Below are positions 46,401 to 57,778 of a stretch of DNA of 64,000 nucleotides, one piece after another. Origin of the DNA: Canna indica. Its lineage: Eukaryota; Streptophyta; Magnoliopsida; Zingiberales; Cannaceae. Each line of letters opens with the position of its first letter. The stretch's first letter is position 1. The notes under the pieces were generated by a model. That model saw only the letters and a list, made by a program, of their open reading frames with translations. It was not told where the DNA came from and did not search any database. A program made the position numbers and the translations under genes. Location of the stretch: the NCBI GenBank assembly GCA_034359265.1, contig CP136890.1:80005501-80069500 (forward strand). The letters are read 5' to 3'.

Positions 46401-48705
46401 AGAGATTGGTCGGAGACCGAGGAGACCGCCGGGACAGGATGATGTCCAAGGGGGACGCCAATGCCCGATGAAGGAGGAGATGAAGCGGCAGGGGGCGACG
46501 CGGATGCCGGGGAAAAAAGGCGGCTAGGTCCAGAGAGGTCTTCGATGAGGAGGTCCTTTCTACGCTCTGCTCTCTGGGCACAGTTGGTAGTGTTCGAGTA
46601 AGAGGCCCGCAAATGAAAACTACGACGCACCAAGAATCTGGACGTCCCGCGATGATTCCTGGAGTAAACCTTTTGGAAGCGGGAGGAGTTGGAGAAGGTG
46701 GGCTCACGAGTAATAGAAGGATCCGCAGCTAGAAATAAAGATCCATTTGAATGATGAGGATCGGGGGGCACCAACTTTGAGGAAGGAGGGTCCACCCGGG
46801 GAAGTGAAGGAAGACCACCTCTAATATTAACAGGGAGGCCCACAGCATTTGACATGTCTCCAGCTTGGCCCAATAGGAAGGGATAAATATGACTCCATAA
46901 TGAGAAGAACCTGCAGAATACATCCATGACATAAGCAGGTTGAAAAACAAGCAACCTCATCTTGACGCAGGGCTCAAGTGTACGTCCCCCCGCACACCAG
47001 GCCCTAGCGAATGTAGAAAGAAAATGGAAAGCTTGCCCAGCCGCGTCTGAAATGGTAGAGGAAGAAATCCCAGATGGGGAAGGAACATCGCAGGTGCTCA
47101 GAGCCATGAGATCAGCCGTATGATTCTCACTGGCACGCACCGTACGAACTACCTCGGTCGCAGAGACATCATCGAGCTTGTCGACGGCCGGAGATCCAGT
47201 GGCCGGCGATCTAGATGCACATGGAGCCTCTAGATTCGATAGGAAAGAATGAGCGACCGGAATAGAGGAACTCGGCGGAGCCACGGCCATACTAGGGGGG
47301 GAGACCGGGGAGGCGCCAGAGTTGGAGAATGCATCCTCCATGGATTCCACAGGTGGACCACCGTCGAGATCATCTGCAGGATCCGACCACCCCATGTCAA
47401 AGGCCGTCGGAGACAAAATGACTTCGTCACCGAAGATCCACCGATACCATGAAATATCAATCATCACTGAATATCTGCATCCATCCGAGATTGCCAGGAT
47501 CTTGCGGGGAATCAAGTCAAGAGAGCGGACCCGGATCCGGATCTGGCAGGACTCGGTTATCGACCATCGGAGAGAATGGGCATCGATCGCATCGAAAGCT
47601 CCGAAGGGGCTGGAAAGCGACGCAAGAGCTTCCTCTTCCAGAAAACCAACGGGAGGTCGGAGAGTTCGAGGCCGACGCTTAGCTCGTAACCAGGAACATG
47701 CTCAAAAGGCTCATCATTTGACCAATCATCTACACGGAGCGATGCGGCACCCCAATGGAAATATCGCTGCTTGATTAGCGAATATTTGTAGAAAGAGAAC
47801 CGCTCCATCGGCGTAGTGATAAGGAATTTTCCATGCTTTAGCGGACGCTGGCTCCAGAGACGGCGATGAGAGCCCCCATCCGAGAAGCGCGAAGCAAGGA
47901 ACCCCGCGATATTCGCCCGATCACGAAGCCTGCCCGACACAGATACTATCACACAGCGCTCATGGAGGTAGCCAACACGGTTGAGAGTCGAAGAAGAGGG
48001 GTGAAGGTGAAGCTCTGTGGAGGTTGGGCGGTCCATCTCAGAGCAGCCGGGAGCCGACGAGAGATGTGAAGAAGATGGAGGCGGTAATGACGTCGACGAC
48101 GGAAGAGAAGGAGGGGGAGCAGAGCGCAGTGCAGCAGCAGCAGGGGGCATGGGTGGAGAACGAGCGGGCGAGGGGGGGGGGCTGGAGAAAGAGGAGCATC
48201 GGATGGCGCGATGCCCCGATTTCTTGCACACATAACAGACCGCGGGAGCACGACATCGGAAGCTAGGATGACCAGAACGGCAACAGTTGAAACATCTCCC
48301 CGAGCGACGAAGATCGTCGATAAGAACAGAGAGATTTACGGGAGCCGGCGAAGGAGCAGGTGCTGCTGACGGGGGAGGGCGAGCATGAGATGGCGGCGGA
48401 GGGGGACGGCTTCTGACCGCATCTGCGAAAGAGCGGGAAGGAATCCAACGGGAAGATGACGGCCGTGGGGCCTCAGCAAAAGTCACATGTCGACCACGAC
48501 GACGGGGGCCACCATGGTCCATGCTTCGCCGGCGGGTATGGGGGAATGGTGGACCTGAGGTTCCGGGAGTCGGACGAGACTTACCTCCGTCATAAGTCTT
48601 TTGCAGAAGAGAGATACCTGTCCAAGTTTCTTTTCTGCTAGGAGAACTATCGCCCTTCCATAACCACAACGAGCCTCGCATGACACAGGAAGTCCTCCAA
48701 CCCAC
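46401..48705 (-). pseudogene. LINE ORF1 (zinc-knuckle RNA-binding protein)
   Basis: The frame 48705-47557 encodes a basic Pro/Ser-rich region, two CCHC knuckles (CFNCCRSGHPSFRC and CYVCKKSGHRAIRC), a Pro-rich linker and a DUF4283-like end (RCVIVSVSGRL, IAGFLASRF). A frame change near 47540 leads into 47515-46400, a Ser/Pro-rich extension. CG-rich composition sets it apart from the AT-rich surroundings. The knuckles in ORF1 are usual for plant L1 elements. Confidence 0.82.
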
Positions 48706-48769
48706 TCAGGTTTCGTCTGCGCTTGTAGTGTGACTCAAGATAACGTCCTATGATGCATTCTGGCGATCA

Positions 48770-48892
<123 letters not shown>

Positions 48893-48909
48893 TTAATTTA
48901 GCTCTAGAT

Positions 48910-50504
48910 GCCAAAGATGTCAGTTCATTGAAGTTGAACCAAATTGCTTTGAAGCGGCTGTAAGACATCCTGACTGAGCGAAAACAATGAATGAGGAGAT
49001 AGACTCAATCAAAAAGCATGATACTTGGATCCTAACTGATCTTCCAAAAGGGAAGAAATCTATAGGTTTGAATGAGTGTTTAAAACCAAACTCAATGCAA
49101 ATGGCAGTATAAATAAGTACAAGGTCAAATTGGTAGTACTTGGATATATGCAACAAGAAGATATTGTGATTACTTGGAAACATTTGCTCCGGTGGCTAGA
49201 TTTGACACCATAAGAATACTTATGTCGTTTGCTGCAATTAAGTCTTGGAAAATTAATCAACTAGATGTAAAGTCAGTATTCTTGAATGGTGACTTGAGAG
49301 AAGAGGGTGTTTGTGCAACAACCTAAAGGATATGAAGTCATAGGTCATGAAGACAAGGCATACAAGCTTAAGAAAGCTTTGTATGGACTAAAGCAAGCCC
49401 CCAGGGCATGGTATGACAAGCTCCACAGTTTCTTCATATATCAGGGATTTATCATAAGTCCAAATGAGTATACCTTATATACAAAAAAGGTGGAAGCTGA
49501 TCATATCATTATTGTCTTGATTTATGTTGATGACTTACTGGTGTGTAGTAGCTTGGGAAGTTTGTGTGTTGAGTTAAAAGCTCATATTGCAGAAGAGTTT
49601 GAAATGACTGACCTGGGAGACATGAATTTCTTCTTGGGTCTTGAAGTGAGTCAATCAGAGGATGGTATCTTTGTGTCACAGAAGAAATAAACACAAGATT
49701 TCTTGAGCAGATACAACATGCAGAATTGTAATTCAGTGGGAACACCAATGCAAGTGCCGCTAAAATTGACTGCTGGTGACAAAGAAATTAAAGCTGATGA
49801 TAAAGAAATTTAGAAGCCTAATTGGAAGTTTGATTTATATGACTAATTCTACGCCAGACGTTGTTCAAAGTGTGAGCTTCCTGTCACGATTCATGAGCTC
49901 ACCTAGTCTCTTGCATTGGAATTCTGCCAAGCGTATTCTGAGATATCTCTAAGGAACACAAGAAATGTGTGTATTCTACTCAAGAACCGGTGAACTAACT
50001 CAAGTTCACTCTAGTTGGGTATACTGATTCTGATTGGGCTGGCTCACTTGATGACAGAAAGAGTACATTTGGATACCTATTTAAGGTTAGAACAGGTAAT
50101 GTGAGTTGGAGTTCTAAAAAATAAACCACTACTACTTTATCTTCAACAAAAGCTGAATATATAGCAGCTGCAAATGCAGGTTGTCATGCAGTTTGGGTAA
50201 GAAGAATAATGGAAGAGTTTGGTTGAAGAATGCAAAAATCCAACTACGATCTTCTGTGATAATCAATCTACTATTTCAATGGCTCAAAACCCAGTGTTTC
50301 ATGCACAGACTAGGCACATCGAAATTAAACATATATCATTTCATTCGAGAGCTTATCCAAACTGAGAAGATTAAGCTGGTTTTCTGCAAGACTGGAGATC
50401 AAGTTGATGATGTATTCACCAAAGCCTTATCACTAGACAAATTTCGTTATTTGAGAGGCTTAATTGGAGTTAGTAAAGAGTCTTTATTAAGGGAGGGTAT
50501 TGGA
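48910..50504 (+). pseudogene. Copia C RT and RNase H
   Basis: Decayed RT start (IEVEPNCFEAAVRHPD, TWILTDLPKGKK) precedes an open block at 49307-49690 with KKALYGLKQAPRAWYDKL, the catalytic IYVDDLLVCSS and NFFLGLEVSQ. Further pieces follow to the RNase H end (KTGDQVDDVFTKAL) at about 50510. Several stops and frameshifts are present. The codon texture differs little from copia D, but the sequence is clearly another family. Confidence 0.88.
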
Positions 50505-50775
50505 TGTTAGTAAAGACTTTACTGTAATAAGTCATTAGTTTACTTTCCTGCATTTACATTTGTACCCCTGCTTCTAGAACACTCCTTTTCTATTTTGTAG
50601 TTGTCCTTACTTTTTGTTGCTGATAAGTGAGGTGTAATATATATACTGTAATGGTGTGTGCAGATGTATGGTTGATTTTATAATTTTTGATAGCTTCAAT
50701 ACATTGAGAGTTTTTATGTGTTTCAATGTGTGAGATCCCCATCAAGTGATCTGCTGTGTTTCTGTAACTTCAACA
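50505..50775 (+). repeat. 3' LTR of copia C, 271 bp
   Basis: Starts TGTTAGTAAAG after the polypurine tract and ends TTCAACA. It carries a plausible TATA region (GTAATATATATACTG near 50635). No second LTR is in the window. Confidence 0.78.
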
Positions 50776-50845
50776 ATAATGGGGAAGACTACGTACGTTT
50801 GAACCATAAAAGAGATTTTACATCACCCACATCATAACCCGGTGC

Positions 50846-51056
50846 AACTTCTATGAGCATACTGCTCATAGAAAACCTATGAATGAGTGGATATGGACTT
50901 TAAGCGACTGAACATGGATAGAAAAGAAATGAATATGAACATAGATAGAAAAGAAATGTATATGAACATATTTTTTTTTTATCCATGTTCAGTCGCTTAA
51001 AACTCATATCCACTTGTTCATAGAGATTTATATGAGCAGACTGCCCATATAAGTTT
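50846..51056. mobile_element. Foldback MITE with tandem-repeat loop
   Basis: Arms of about 75 bases (50846-50920 and 50980-51056) are near-perfect inverted repeats centred on TTTAAGCGACTGAACATGG. The loop consists of two 27-bp direct repeats (50917-50943 and 50944-50970) plus a T run. It has no coding sequence. The family is unknown, and target duplication is not evident by eye. Confidence 0.75.
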
Positions 51057-51197
51057 TTTCCCCGTAACCCTGTTCGATAATGGTAAACATAGGAACACCA
51101 GCATAACATGGTTCTTCACCTACAGATGCACATATGTGCTTTAGTACAATGATGAAAGAAAAAAGGATTCATGAACATTGCAAAACCAAAAGGGGAA

Positions 51198-52750
51198 TCA
51201 GATCGCAACCTCTATCATCTGAGATGGTGGAGAGATATGACTTGGAGCCCGGACCTTCCCACTTTTTATTGCAGTCTTGAGATCCTCAAAAATTTGAGGA
51301 GGTTTGACTTCAGATACAGAGGTTATCTTCCCCTGCCACCTAAAAGAGAAAATGACCATAAAGAAAGTATTTAACAAGGCACACTTGTTAGAACAACATG
51401 AAAATGCATCAACCAACATTCATCAGCGACAAACCAGTTTCTCAAATGTAGCTTTGATTGCATTTTCAAATTCTTCATAAAAAGAGGGAACAACTGCTCC
51501 AGTTTCTCTCAATGTCTGATTTTTTTGCTTGTGCTGATTCCAATTCTCCATTACTTTTAGCACCCTAGTAAGGTGTTTCAGCATTGTTTAAGGAAAACAT
51601 AGAAAAACACATATCATTCCCTATTGTAAGGTGTCAGCTTTGTACATGCTCTCTTTTTAAAGAGAAGAAAAAAGGTTAGATGTCCATATTTATTTTTATT
51701 TTAAAAAAGCATTTCAGGTGATTGAATCATGATGTTAATAACAATTAAACAACAACATCAGCAGTCCGAATATTAATGGTTATCCACTATTTAAATGTTT
51801 CTAGATGCATAGATGTTTAGGAAGCCACAGAACTTCAACGAATGACTGTTTTAGTGCATATTTCCTGTAATGACATAACCAACAAAATCTTTTTTACTAC
51901 TTTTTCTATAGGATCAGTTAGTCTCACAAATTACAACAAACAACTGCCATTCCAAAAGAGTCATCTGAATGTTTGATGCCCTTAAACTCACCATCATTCA
52001 GAAGTGTACCTTCATATTTATGTACTTACAAGGTACAATGGAAAAAGAGAAACAAGGTGACATAGACATATTTTGCTTGTTAGTAATCTCAGACCAATCA
52101 ATTGAATAGCAATCAAATCTTTGAAAGTATAAAACTTGTGGGTTCAAAAAAAAGGTCCATAGGAAACATATGTGATTTGTATCTCTTGCAAGTAAAGCTT
52201 TTATGCTTCAAATTAAATAACATGAGTGGAGTCAAAAAATGGTTCTGCACCAAAATTAAAAGTAATATAAGATCTGACATCATTTAGCTGCATAAATACT
52301 AGAAGAACATACATTATCAGCGCAGACATTATACGTATCTTTAACTTAAAATGACTGGATGACTGGTGACAATAATAGACTCTGGAACTTAAAATTAAGT
52401 TAACTAAGGATATTCACGTGGAATGAACTGGAATAATGGCAATTTCCACCTGACCAAAAAAGAGTTTTTGAAACCCTTCACGACCAGGACTAATTATGCC
52501 AGCCACGGAAGTTGTTTCCCTCCCTATGAAGAAGATGAAACTATCATCAACTTACAAATTGCAACATAATTACTTCACTTAGTAGAGAACATAAAGAAAA
52601 AAGAAAGTAAAAAACATTTGTGAATTCCACATGTCAAAATCAAGATACACCGCAGAGGAAGTCAAAATCAAGCATCCTCTAGATTGGATGTTGCTTATAG
52701 TTGTAGCATAAAGCTTGTGTGTTCCGTGAAAATATTTGTCCAGTTGCCAT
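51198..52750 (-). pseudogene. ACLB: ATP-citrate lyase subunit B pseudogene, internal exons missing
   Basis: Exon 1 (52750-52651) reads MATGQIFSRNTQALCYNYK and then a stop in place of Gln, followed by RMLDFDFLCG and a GT donor. Exon 2 from 52523 continues in phase with RETTSVAGII and EGFQKLFFGQVEIAI. A later exon from 51564 reads GAKSNGELESAQAK, then shifts frame into RETGAVVPSFYEEFENAIK. The last piece (51354-51200) reads EVKPPQIFEDLKTAIKSGK and VRAPSHI before another frameshift. Splice junctions fit the plant gene. The central exons and the citryl-CoA lyase C-terminal half are absent. It makes cytosolic acetyl-CoA when intact. As the introns are kept, it is a DNA-level duplicate, not a retrocopy. 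Confidence 0.88.
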
Positions 52751-52987
52751 GTTGTCGACTCCAAAGAAGAAAACCTGGAAAAAGAATGTACTGAGCACTA
52801 ACCAAAGTGAATATAAGCATCAATCCGGAATTAATAAGCAAGGAACATCATAAGCCAGACACGGTAAGTTTTTGCAATTATCTGAAGTTTACACAATATT
52901 TTCTCACAGCACTTTGCTTTCATTTTCAACATTAAGGACGTCTTAAGCTTTCATTTTTAACATAGACATATTTTGCCATGTTGTAAT

Positions 52988-53320
52988 TGTTAGAAATAGC
53001 AGATGGAATCTCAGCTCAATCGAACAGGGAACACAGAACAATGAAAGAAATGCGTACTCTCTTTTTATTGAATTGAAGACCTAGATCTATTACAGAGGAA
53101 GAATACCATCAAATGGAAGATGACCTATGCTTACAAAGTTCACCAGCTGCTTTATATAGTAGCGTAAACTAACAGAGAGCTTCTAGAAACACTCAAATAA
53201 CAATGTATCAGTTTTAATTACATGAATCAAAACATGTACGTAAGTAAGCTAAACGACAAGTAAAACTTAACATATTGAGTCACGGTCAACTGAATGTTGA
53301 CCATATAATTTGGTTCAACA
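52988..53320 (-). repeat. Copia D 3' LTR
   Basis: Bounded by TGTTAG and TTCAACA. On the minus side it is preceded by the polypurine tract at 53321-53334. It differs from the partner LTR at one base near 53096, one near 53283 and one in the terminal ACA/ATA. Confidence 0.93.
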
Positions 53321-53340
53321 CTCCTCCTCAAATTATATCT

Positions 53341-56302
53341 TCAACCGACCTAGCTTCTCTCTCAATTTCTCAAAGCTTCCATATGGAATAGCTTTAGTAA
53401 ACAAATCAGCTAATTGTTCTTGAGAGGAGCAATGTTTGAGCTCAATTGCACCAGAATTCACCAAGTCTCTAACAAAATGATGTTTAGTGTCAATGTGCCT
53501 TGATCTTGATTATTGAACAGGATTTTTTGACATTGCTACAGCTGAGGAATTATCACACCAAAGTATTGTAGCTGCTGATTGAGGCAATTCAAGTTCACCT
53601 AACACTCTCCTTAACCATATAACATGGCAGGCTGCAGCTGATACAGCCATGTATTCAGCTTCAGCTGTGGAGAGAGCTACTGTGTCCTGCTTTTTGGAGC
53701 TCCATCAAACTACAGATGACCCAAGTCTAAGTACATATCCTGATGTACTTCTTCTGTCGTCAGTACACCCTGCCCAGTCAGCATCTGCGAATGCAGTAAG
53801 AAACATTTCATCACAGTTTCTGTACACAAGACCAAGTTCTGCAGTGCCTTTGATATACCTCATCACCCTTTTGGCTGCTGTCATGTGTGTAGAGCAGGGT
53901 TCCTTCATGTATCTTGACAGAACTCCAACTGCAAACATCAAGTCAGGCCTAGTGTTTGTTAAGTACATTAGGCACCCAATTAATTTTTGATAGACTTCTT
54001 TGTCAGCCTTTTCATCATCCATGTTACTGCTTAGCTTCAAATCTGTTGTCATGGGAGTCTTAACTGGATTACTATTCGACATGTTGAACCTTTCTAGCAT
54101 GTCTCTTACATACTTCTTTTGGCACATGTAAAATCCTTCATCTGACTTTCCAAATTCAAAACCAAGAAAGTAGTTGATTTCACCCAAATCAGTCATCTCG
54201 AATTGGTTAAACATGTTCAGTTTGAAGCTTTGAACAGTGCTAACACTGCTACTAGTTAACAATAGATCATCCACATATAGGCAAGCAAATAGAATGTCTT
54301 CTTCACTCATCAAGATGTATAAAGTGTGATCATTCAAGCTCCTCCTAAAGCCTTGGTCAAGAAAGTACTGATCTATCTTTTGATACCAAGCTCTAGGAGC
54401 TTGCCTTAGACCATATAGAGCTTTTCTCAGCTTGTAGACTTTGCTTTCACATCCCTGTACAACATAACCCTCAGGCTGGTAAACATACACTTCTTCAATG
54501 AGTTCACCATTCAAAAATGCCGATTTTACATCCAGCTGAAATACTTTCCAATCCTTGTGAGCAGCAAGAGCTATCAGCACCCGTATGGTTTCAATCCTTG
54601 CAACTGGTGCAAAGATTTCTTGAAAGTCTACTCCTTCAATTTGCATGAAACCTCTTGCTACCAATCTAGCTTTATACTTCTGTAATGTTCCATCTGAGAA
54701 GTATTTTGCCTTGTATATCCATTTTAAACCAACTGGTTTCTTGCCTTTTGGTAAATCAACCAGCTCCCAGGAGTTGTGTTGCTCTATAGAACTCATCTCC
54801 TTGTTCATGGCCTCAACCCATTTGATGTCTTTACATGCTTCAGCATAGCTAAGAGGCTCTGCTACCTGAGCTGCATTGCATTGTTGTGTTAGTTCATAAA
54901 TTTCACTCAAGCTCCTAAACTTTCTGGGAACTGAGTCTTCATTAGTTGCTCCTTCTAGAGTTGAACTTTCAGGAGCATCCTCAGGTTTGATGTCTGCCTC
55001 AATTTTAACTGAAACTTCATTTCTGTTTACAACTTGTTCTAGCATTTCAGTCTCCTGTCCATGTTGATTTGCTGGCAGCTGATCATGAAGGGTATACTGT
55101 TCAGACCAATTCCAGATTTGATGTTCATCCACAATAACATCTCTGCTCACTATAATTTGCATAGTATTTGGATTTAGCAGTCTGTAAGCCTTTGATTCTG
55201 TGCTATATCCTAGTAGCACACATTTCACACTTTTGTCATCTAGTTTCTTCCTTAATTGTTGAGGTATATGCGCAAATGCTACACTTCCGAAGACTTTCAG
55301 ATGTTCAACATGTGGTTTTCTTTTGAATAGAGCTTCAAAAGGTGTCTCATCTTTCAAGACTGAAGAATATGTTATGTTCATCAAATATACTCCAGTCTGA
55401 GCAGCTTCAGCCCATAGATTCTTAGGCATGTTCTTTGCTTTCAGCATGGTTCAAATTATTTCAGTTAGCACCCTATTTTTTCTCTCCGCAACACCATTTT
55501 GTTGTGGTGAGAAACTTGCTGTCAACTGCCTTCTCACACCAAGATCAGCACAAAAATCATTGAACTTAGTGCTTAAGTACTCTCCTCCCCTATCAGTCCT
55601 GAGTACCCTATTTTTGGCTTCCAATTCAGCTTCAGTTCTCAATTTAAAGTCTCTGAACTGATTGAATGCATCAGATTTTAATTTCAGGAATGGAATCCAC
55701 ACATACCTGGTGCAGTCATCTATAAACAGCATGAAGTACTTGTATCCACTCAATGATATTTTTTGCATAGGTCCACATACATCTGAATGAATAAGATGTA
55801 GTGGCTTAGTTGATCTTGCCAGGGCTTTAGTTGGATAGGGCAGCTTGTGCATCTTCCCTAAAGCACATCCATCACATACTTCTTCTAAGTTGCCATTAAC
55901 CTTAGGCAGACCAAGCACCATACGTTTTGAACTCATTTTTTTGATATACTCCATGTTAATGTGACCCAATCTGTTGTGCCACAGCCACTCAACATCTGAA
56001 ACCTTTGCCTTGAGTGCATGTCCAGCTGAGTGAGGGTTGAAACTGAATAAGTTGTTGTGAGCTACTTGTACCCTCATTAACTCACAATCTCTATGTTTAT
56101 CAGTATACACTATACAACTTCCTCCTTCGAATACAAGTGAGAACCCTTCTTTCATCAGCTGTCCTACACTTAACAGGTTCGAATCTAGTTCAGGGACATA
56201 TAAAACATTCTTGATCAGTTTGTCATTGCTTTGATTAAGTCTCAGATGCCCCTTTCCTCTTGCCATTTTGACTGATCCATCTCCAAACTTTACTTCGGCC
56301 AA
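53341..56302 (-). pseudogene. Copia D integrase, reverse transcriptase and RNase H
   Basis: The frame 56302-55451 carries the integrase zinc part (WLWHNRLGH, CDGCALGK) and core (LHLIHSDVCGPM, RTDRGGEY, NGVAERKNR). After one stop at 55448 the frame 55447-53705 carries FLLGYSTESKAYR-type sequence, RT (KALYGLRQAPRAWY, YVDDLLLTSS) and RNase H (FADADWAGCTDDRRSTSGY). One further stop precedes SSKKQDTVALSTAEAEYM, which runs to about 53341. Both stops are single-base changes in otherwise open sequence. The copy is close to, but not, coding-competent. Confidence 0.93.
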
Positions 56303-57181
56303 ATGAGTCCTGTCTAAACCAGTGAACAGGCCAGTTTAGTTCATTCGACATATGGTTACTGCAACCACTGTCAATGAACCATTCTCCAATTTTGATATTC
56401 ACACTTGCCATTAACACAACCTCTGACTCGACTTCTTCTTCATTTTCTCTAGCTAAGTTGCTCATGTGCTTAGCTTTAATTTTACAAAATCTTTCAATAT
56501 GGCCATATTTCTTACAGTAATAGCACTGAACCCTTTTGAATGATTTATGTTTTGATCTATTCGAAGAAGAAGATACCTGACTTCTTGTATCTGATTCTTC
56601 GTTTGATTCATCACTTGTATCACCCAATTTCTTCTCCATTCTTCTGAAATGATGGACTGCATTCTGGCGAACATCCTTCTTGATCCAGTAACCTCTATTC
56701 TGATAATCCACTACCTTGGATTTTAGAGCACGTTCCTCTTTGGTACATCTTCTCCGTATTGAATCATCTGATTCACCAAATCGAGTACCCTGGCAACATA
56801 CTGGCTCACATCCTCTTCATCTCTCATAAAATAGTCTTCAAATCTTCGACGCATTGTCTGCATCTTGACCTTCTTTACTTTGGTTGTTCCCTAGTAAGCA
56901 TTCATTAGTAGGTTCCACGCAGCTTTCGTCGTTCGAGCTCCAGAGATCCGCTTGAAGACCTTTCGATCTAGCGTCTGCTGGATGAAGCTCAGTACCTTCG
57001 CGTCTTTCTTCCTGATCTCACGCAAAGCTGCAGCGTTCAGATTCTCCTCGATGAAACCATTCGAGACAATCTCCCACGGACCTTGAGATATGAAGAAGGT
57101 CTGTATCATCAGCGACCAACCTTCATATTCCACTCTGTCAAAGTGTGGAACTGAGGGATTCACCAATCCCGCGGTCGCCAT
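56235..57181 (-). pseudogene. Copia D gag and protease
   Basis: ATG 57181 opens MATAGLVNPSVPHFDRVEY, a DUF4219/UBN2-type gag, with a stop at 56891. The frame then continues with FEDYFMRDEEDVSQYV, further stops near 56712, a CCHC knuckle (CYYCKKYGHIERFC) near 56528-56487 and the protease motif FIDSGCSNHMS near 56372. The start lies 16 bases from the primer-binding site. Confidence 0.9.
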
Positions 57182-57196
57182 CCAAGCTATTTCACA

Positions 57197-57208
57197 GCTC
57201 TGATACCA
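57197..57208 (-). promoter_or_regulatory. Primer-binding site of copia D (initiator Met tRNA)
   Basis: Reads TGGTATCAGAGC on the minus strand, two bases from the 5' LTR end, matching the 3' end of plant initiator methionine tRNA. Confidence 0.93.
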
Positions 57209-57210
57209 AT

Positions 57211-57543
57211 TGTTAGAAATAGCAGATGGAATCTCAGCTCAATCGAACAGGGAACACAGAACAATGAAAGAAATGCGTACTCTCTTTTTATTGAATTGAA
57301 GACCTAGATCTATTACATAGGAAGAATACCATCAAATGGAAGATGACCTATGCTTACAAAGTTCACCAGCTGCTTTATATAGTAGCGTAAACTAACAGAG
57401 AGCTTCTAGAAACACTCAAATAACAATGTATCAGTTTTAATTACATGAATCAAAACATGTACGTAAGTAAGCTAAACGACAAGTAAAACTTAACATATTG
57501 AGTCATGGTCAACTGAATGTTGACCATATAATTTGGTTCAATA
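57211..57543 (-). repeat. Copia D 5' LTR
   Basis: 333 bp, collinear with the 52988-53320 LTR. Its outer terminus reads ATA instead of ACA, one of the three differences. Confidence 0.93.
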
Positions 57544-57548
57544 GTAGT

Positions 57549-57778
57549 TAGGTCCAAGGCTGATTTTATAACATGGTATCAGAGCCAAACCTATGGTTGA
57601 GACTGGGCCACCTACAGAACTTCACGCTCCAGATGTGAATCCTGGGCGTGAGGGAAGTGTGTTAAAGTCCCACATTGGTTGAGGTTGTGGTCTAAATAGC
57701 TTTTAAATAGATTGGGCAATCCTTCCCCTAAGAGCTAGCTTTTGGGGTGGAGTTAGGTCCAATGCTGATTTTATAACA
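57549..57778 (+). mobile_element. TRIM-type miniature LTR element, 5' truncated
   Basis: An LTR end (GGTCCAAGGCTGATTTTATAACA) at 57551-57573 is followed directly by TGGTATCAGAGCC, a Met-tRNA primer site, and a short noncoding interior. A purine-rich GCGTGAGGGAAG and a second LTR (57658-57778, TGTGTTAAAGTCCCACATTGG to TTATAACA) complete it. No protein is encoded, as expected for TRIMs. Only the last part of the first LTR remains, next to copia D. Confidence 0.82.

Larger units (their letters stand above)
48910..50775 (+). mobile_element. Copia C: plus-strand Ty1/copia 3' half with LTR
   Basis: The remnant begins mid-RT right after the LINE and runs through RNase H, a polypurine tract (AAGGGAGGGTATTGGA) and a short LTR. 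Gag, protease and integrase are absent. Its orientation is opposite to copia B on the other side of the LINE. Confidence 0.85.
52988..57543 (-). mobile_element. Copia D: nearly complete, recent Ty1/copia element
   Basis: Two 333-bp LTRs (52988-53320 and 57211-57543) differ at three positions. Minus-strand order is primer-binding site, gag, protease, integrase, RT, RNase H, polypurine tract (TTTGAGGAGGAG). The 4,556-bp element has only a few stops. Flanking 5-mers are GTAAT (52983-52987) and GTAGT (57544-57548), a near match. This is the youngest retroelement in the window by LTR similarity. Confidence 0.95.

Noticed and set aside
47322..48266. Plus-strand open frames opposite LINE ORF1
   Set aside because: They are antisense shadows of a GC-rich coding region. 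The minus strand carries zinc knuckles and the expected order.
57574..57586. tRNA gene suggested by TGGTATCAGAGCC
   Set aside because: It is a retroelement primer-binding site complementary to tRNA. There is no cloverleaf around it.
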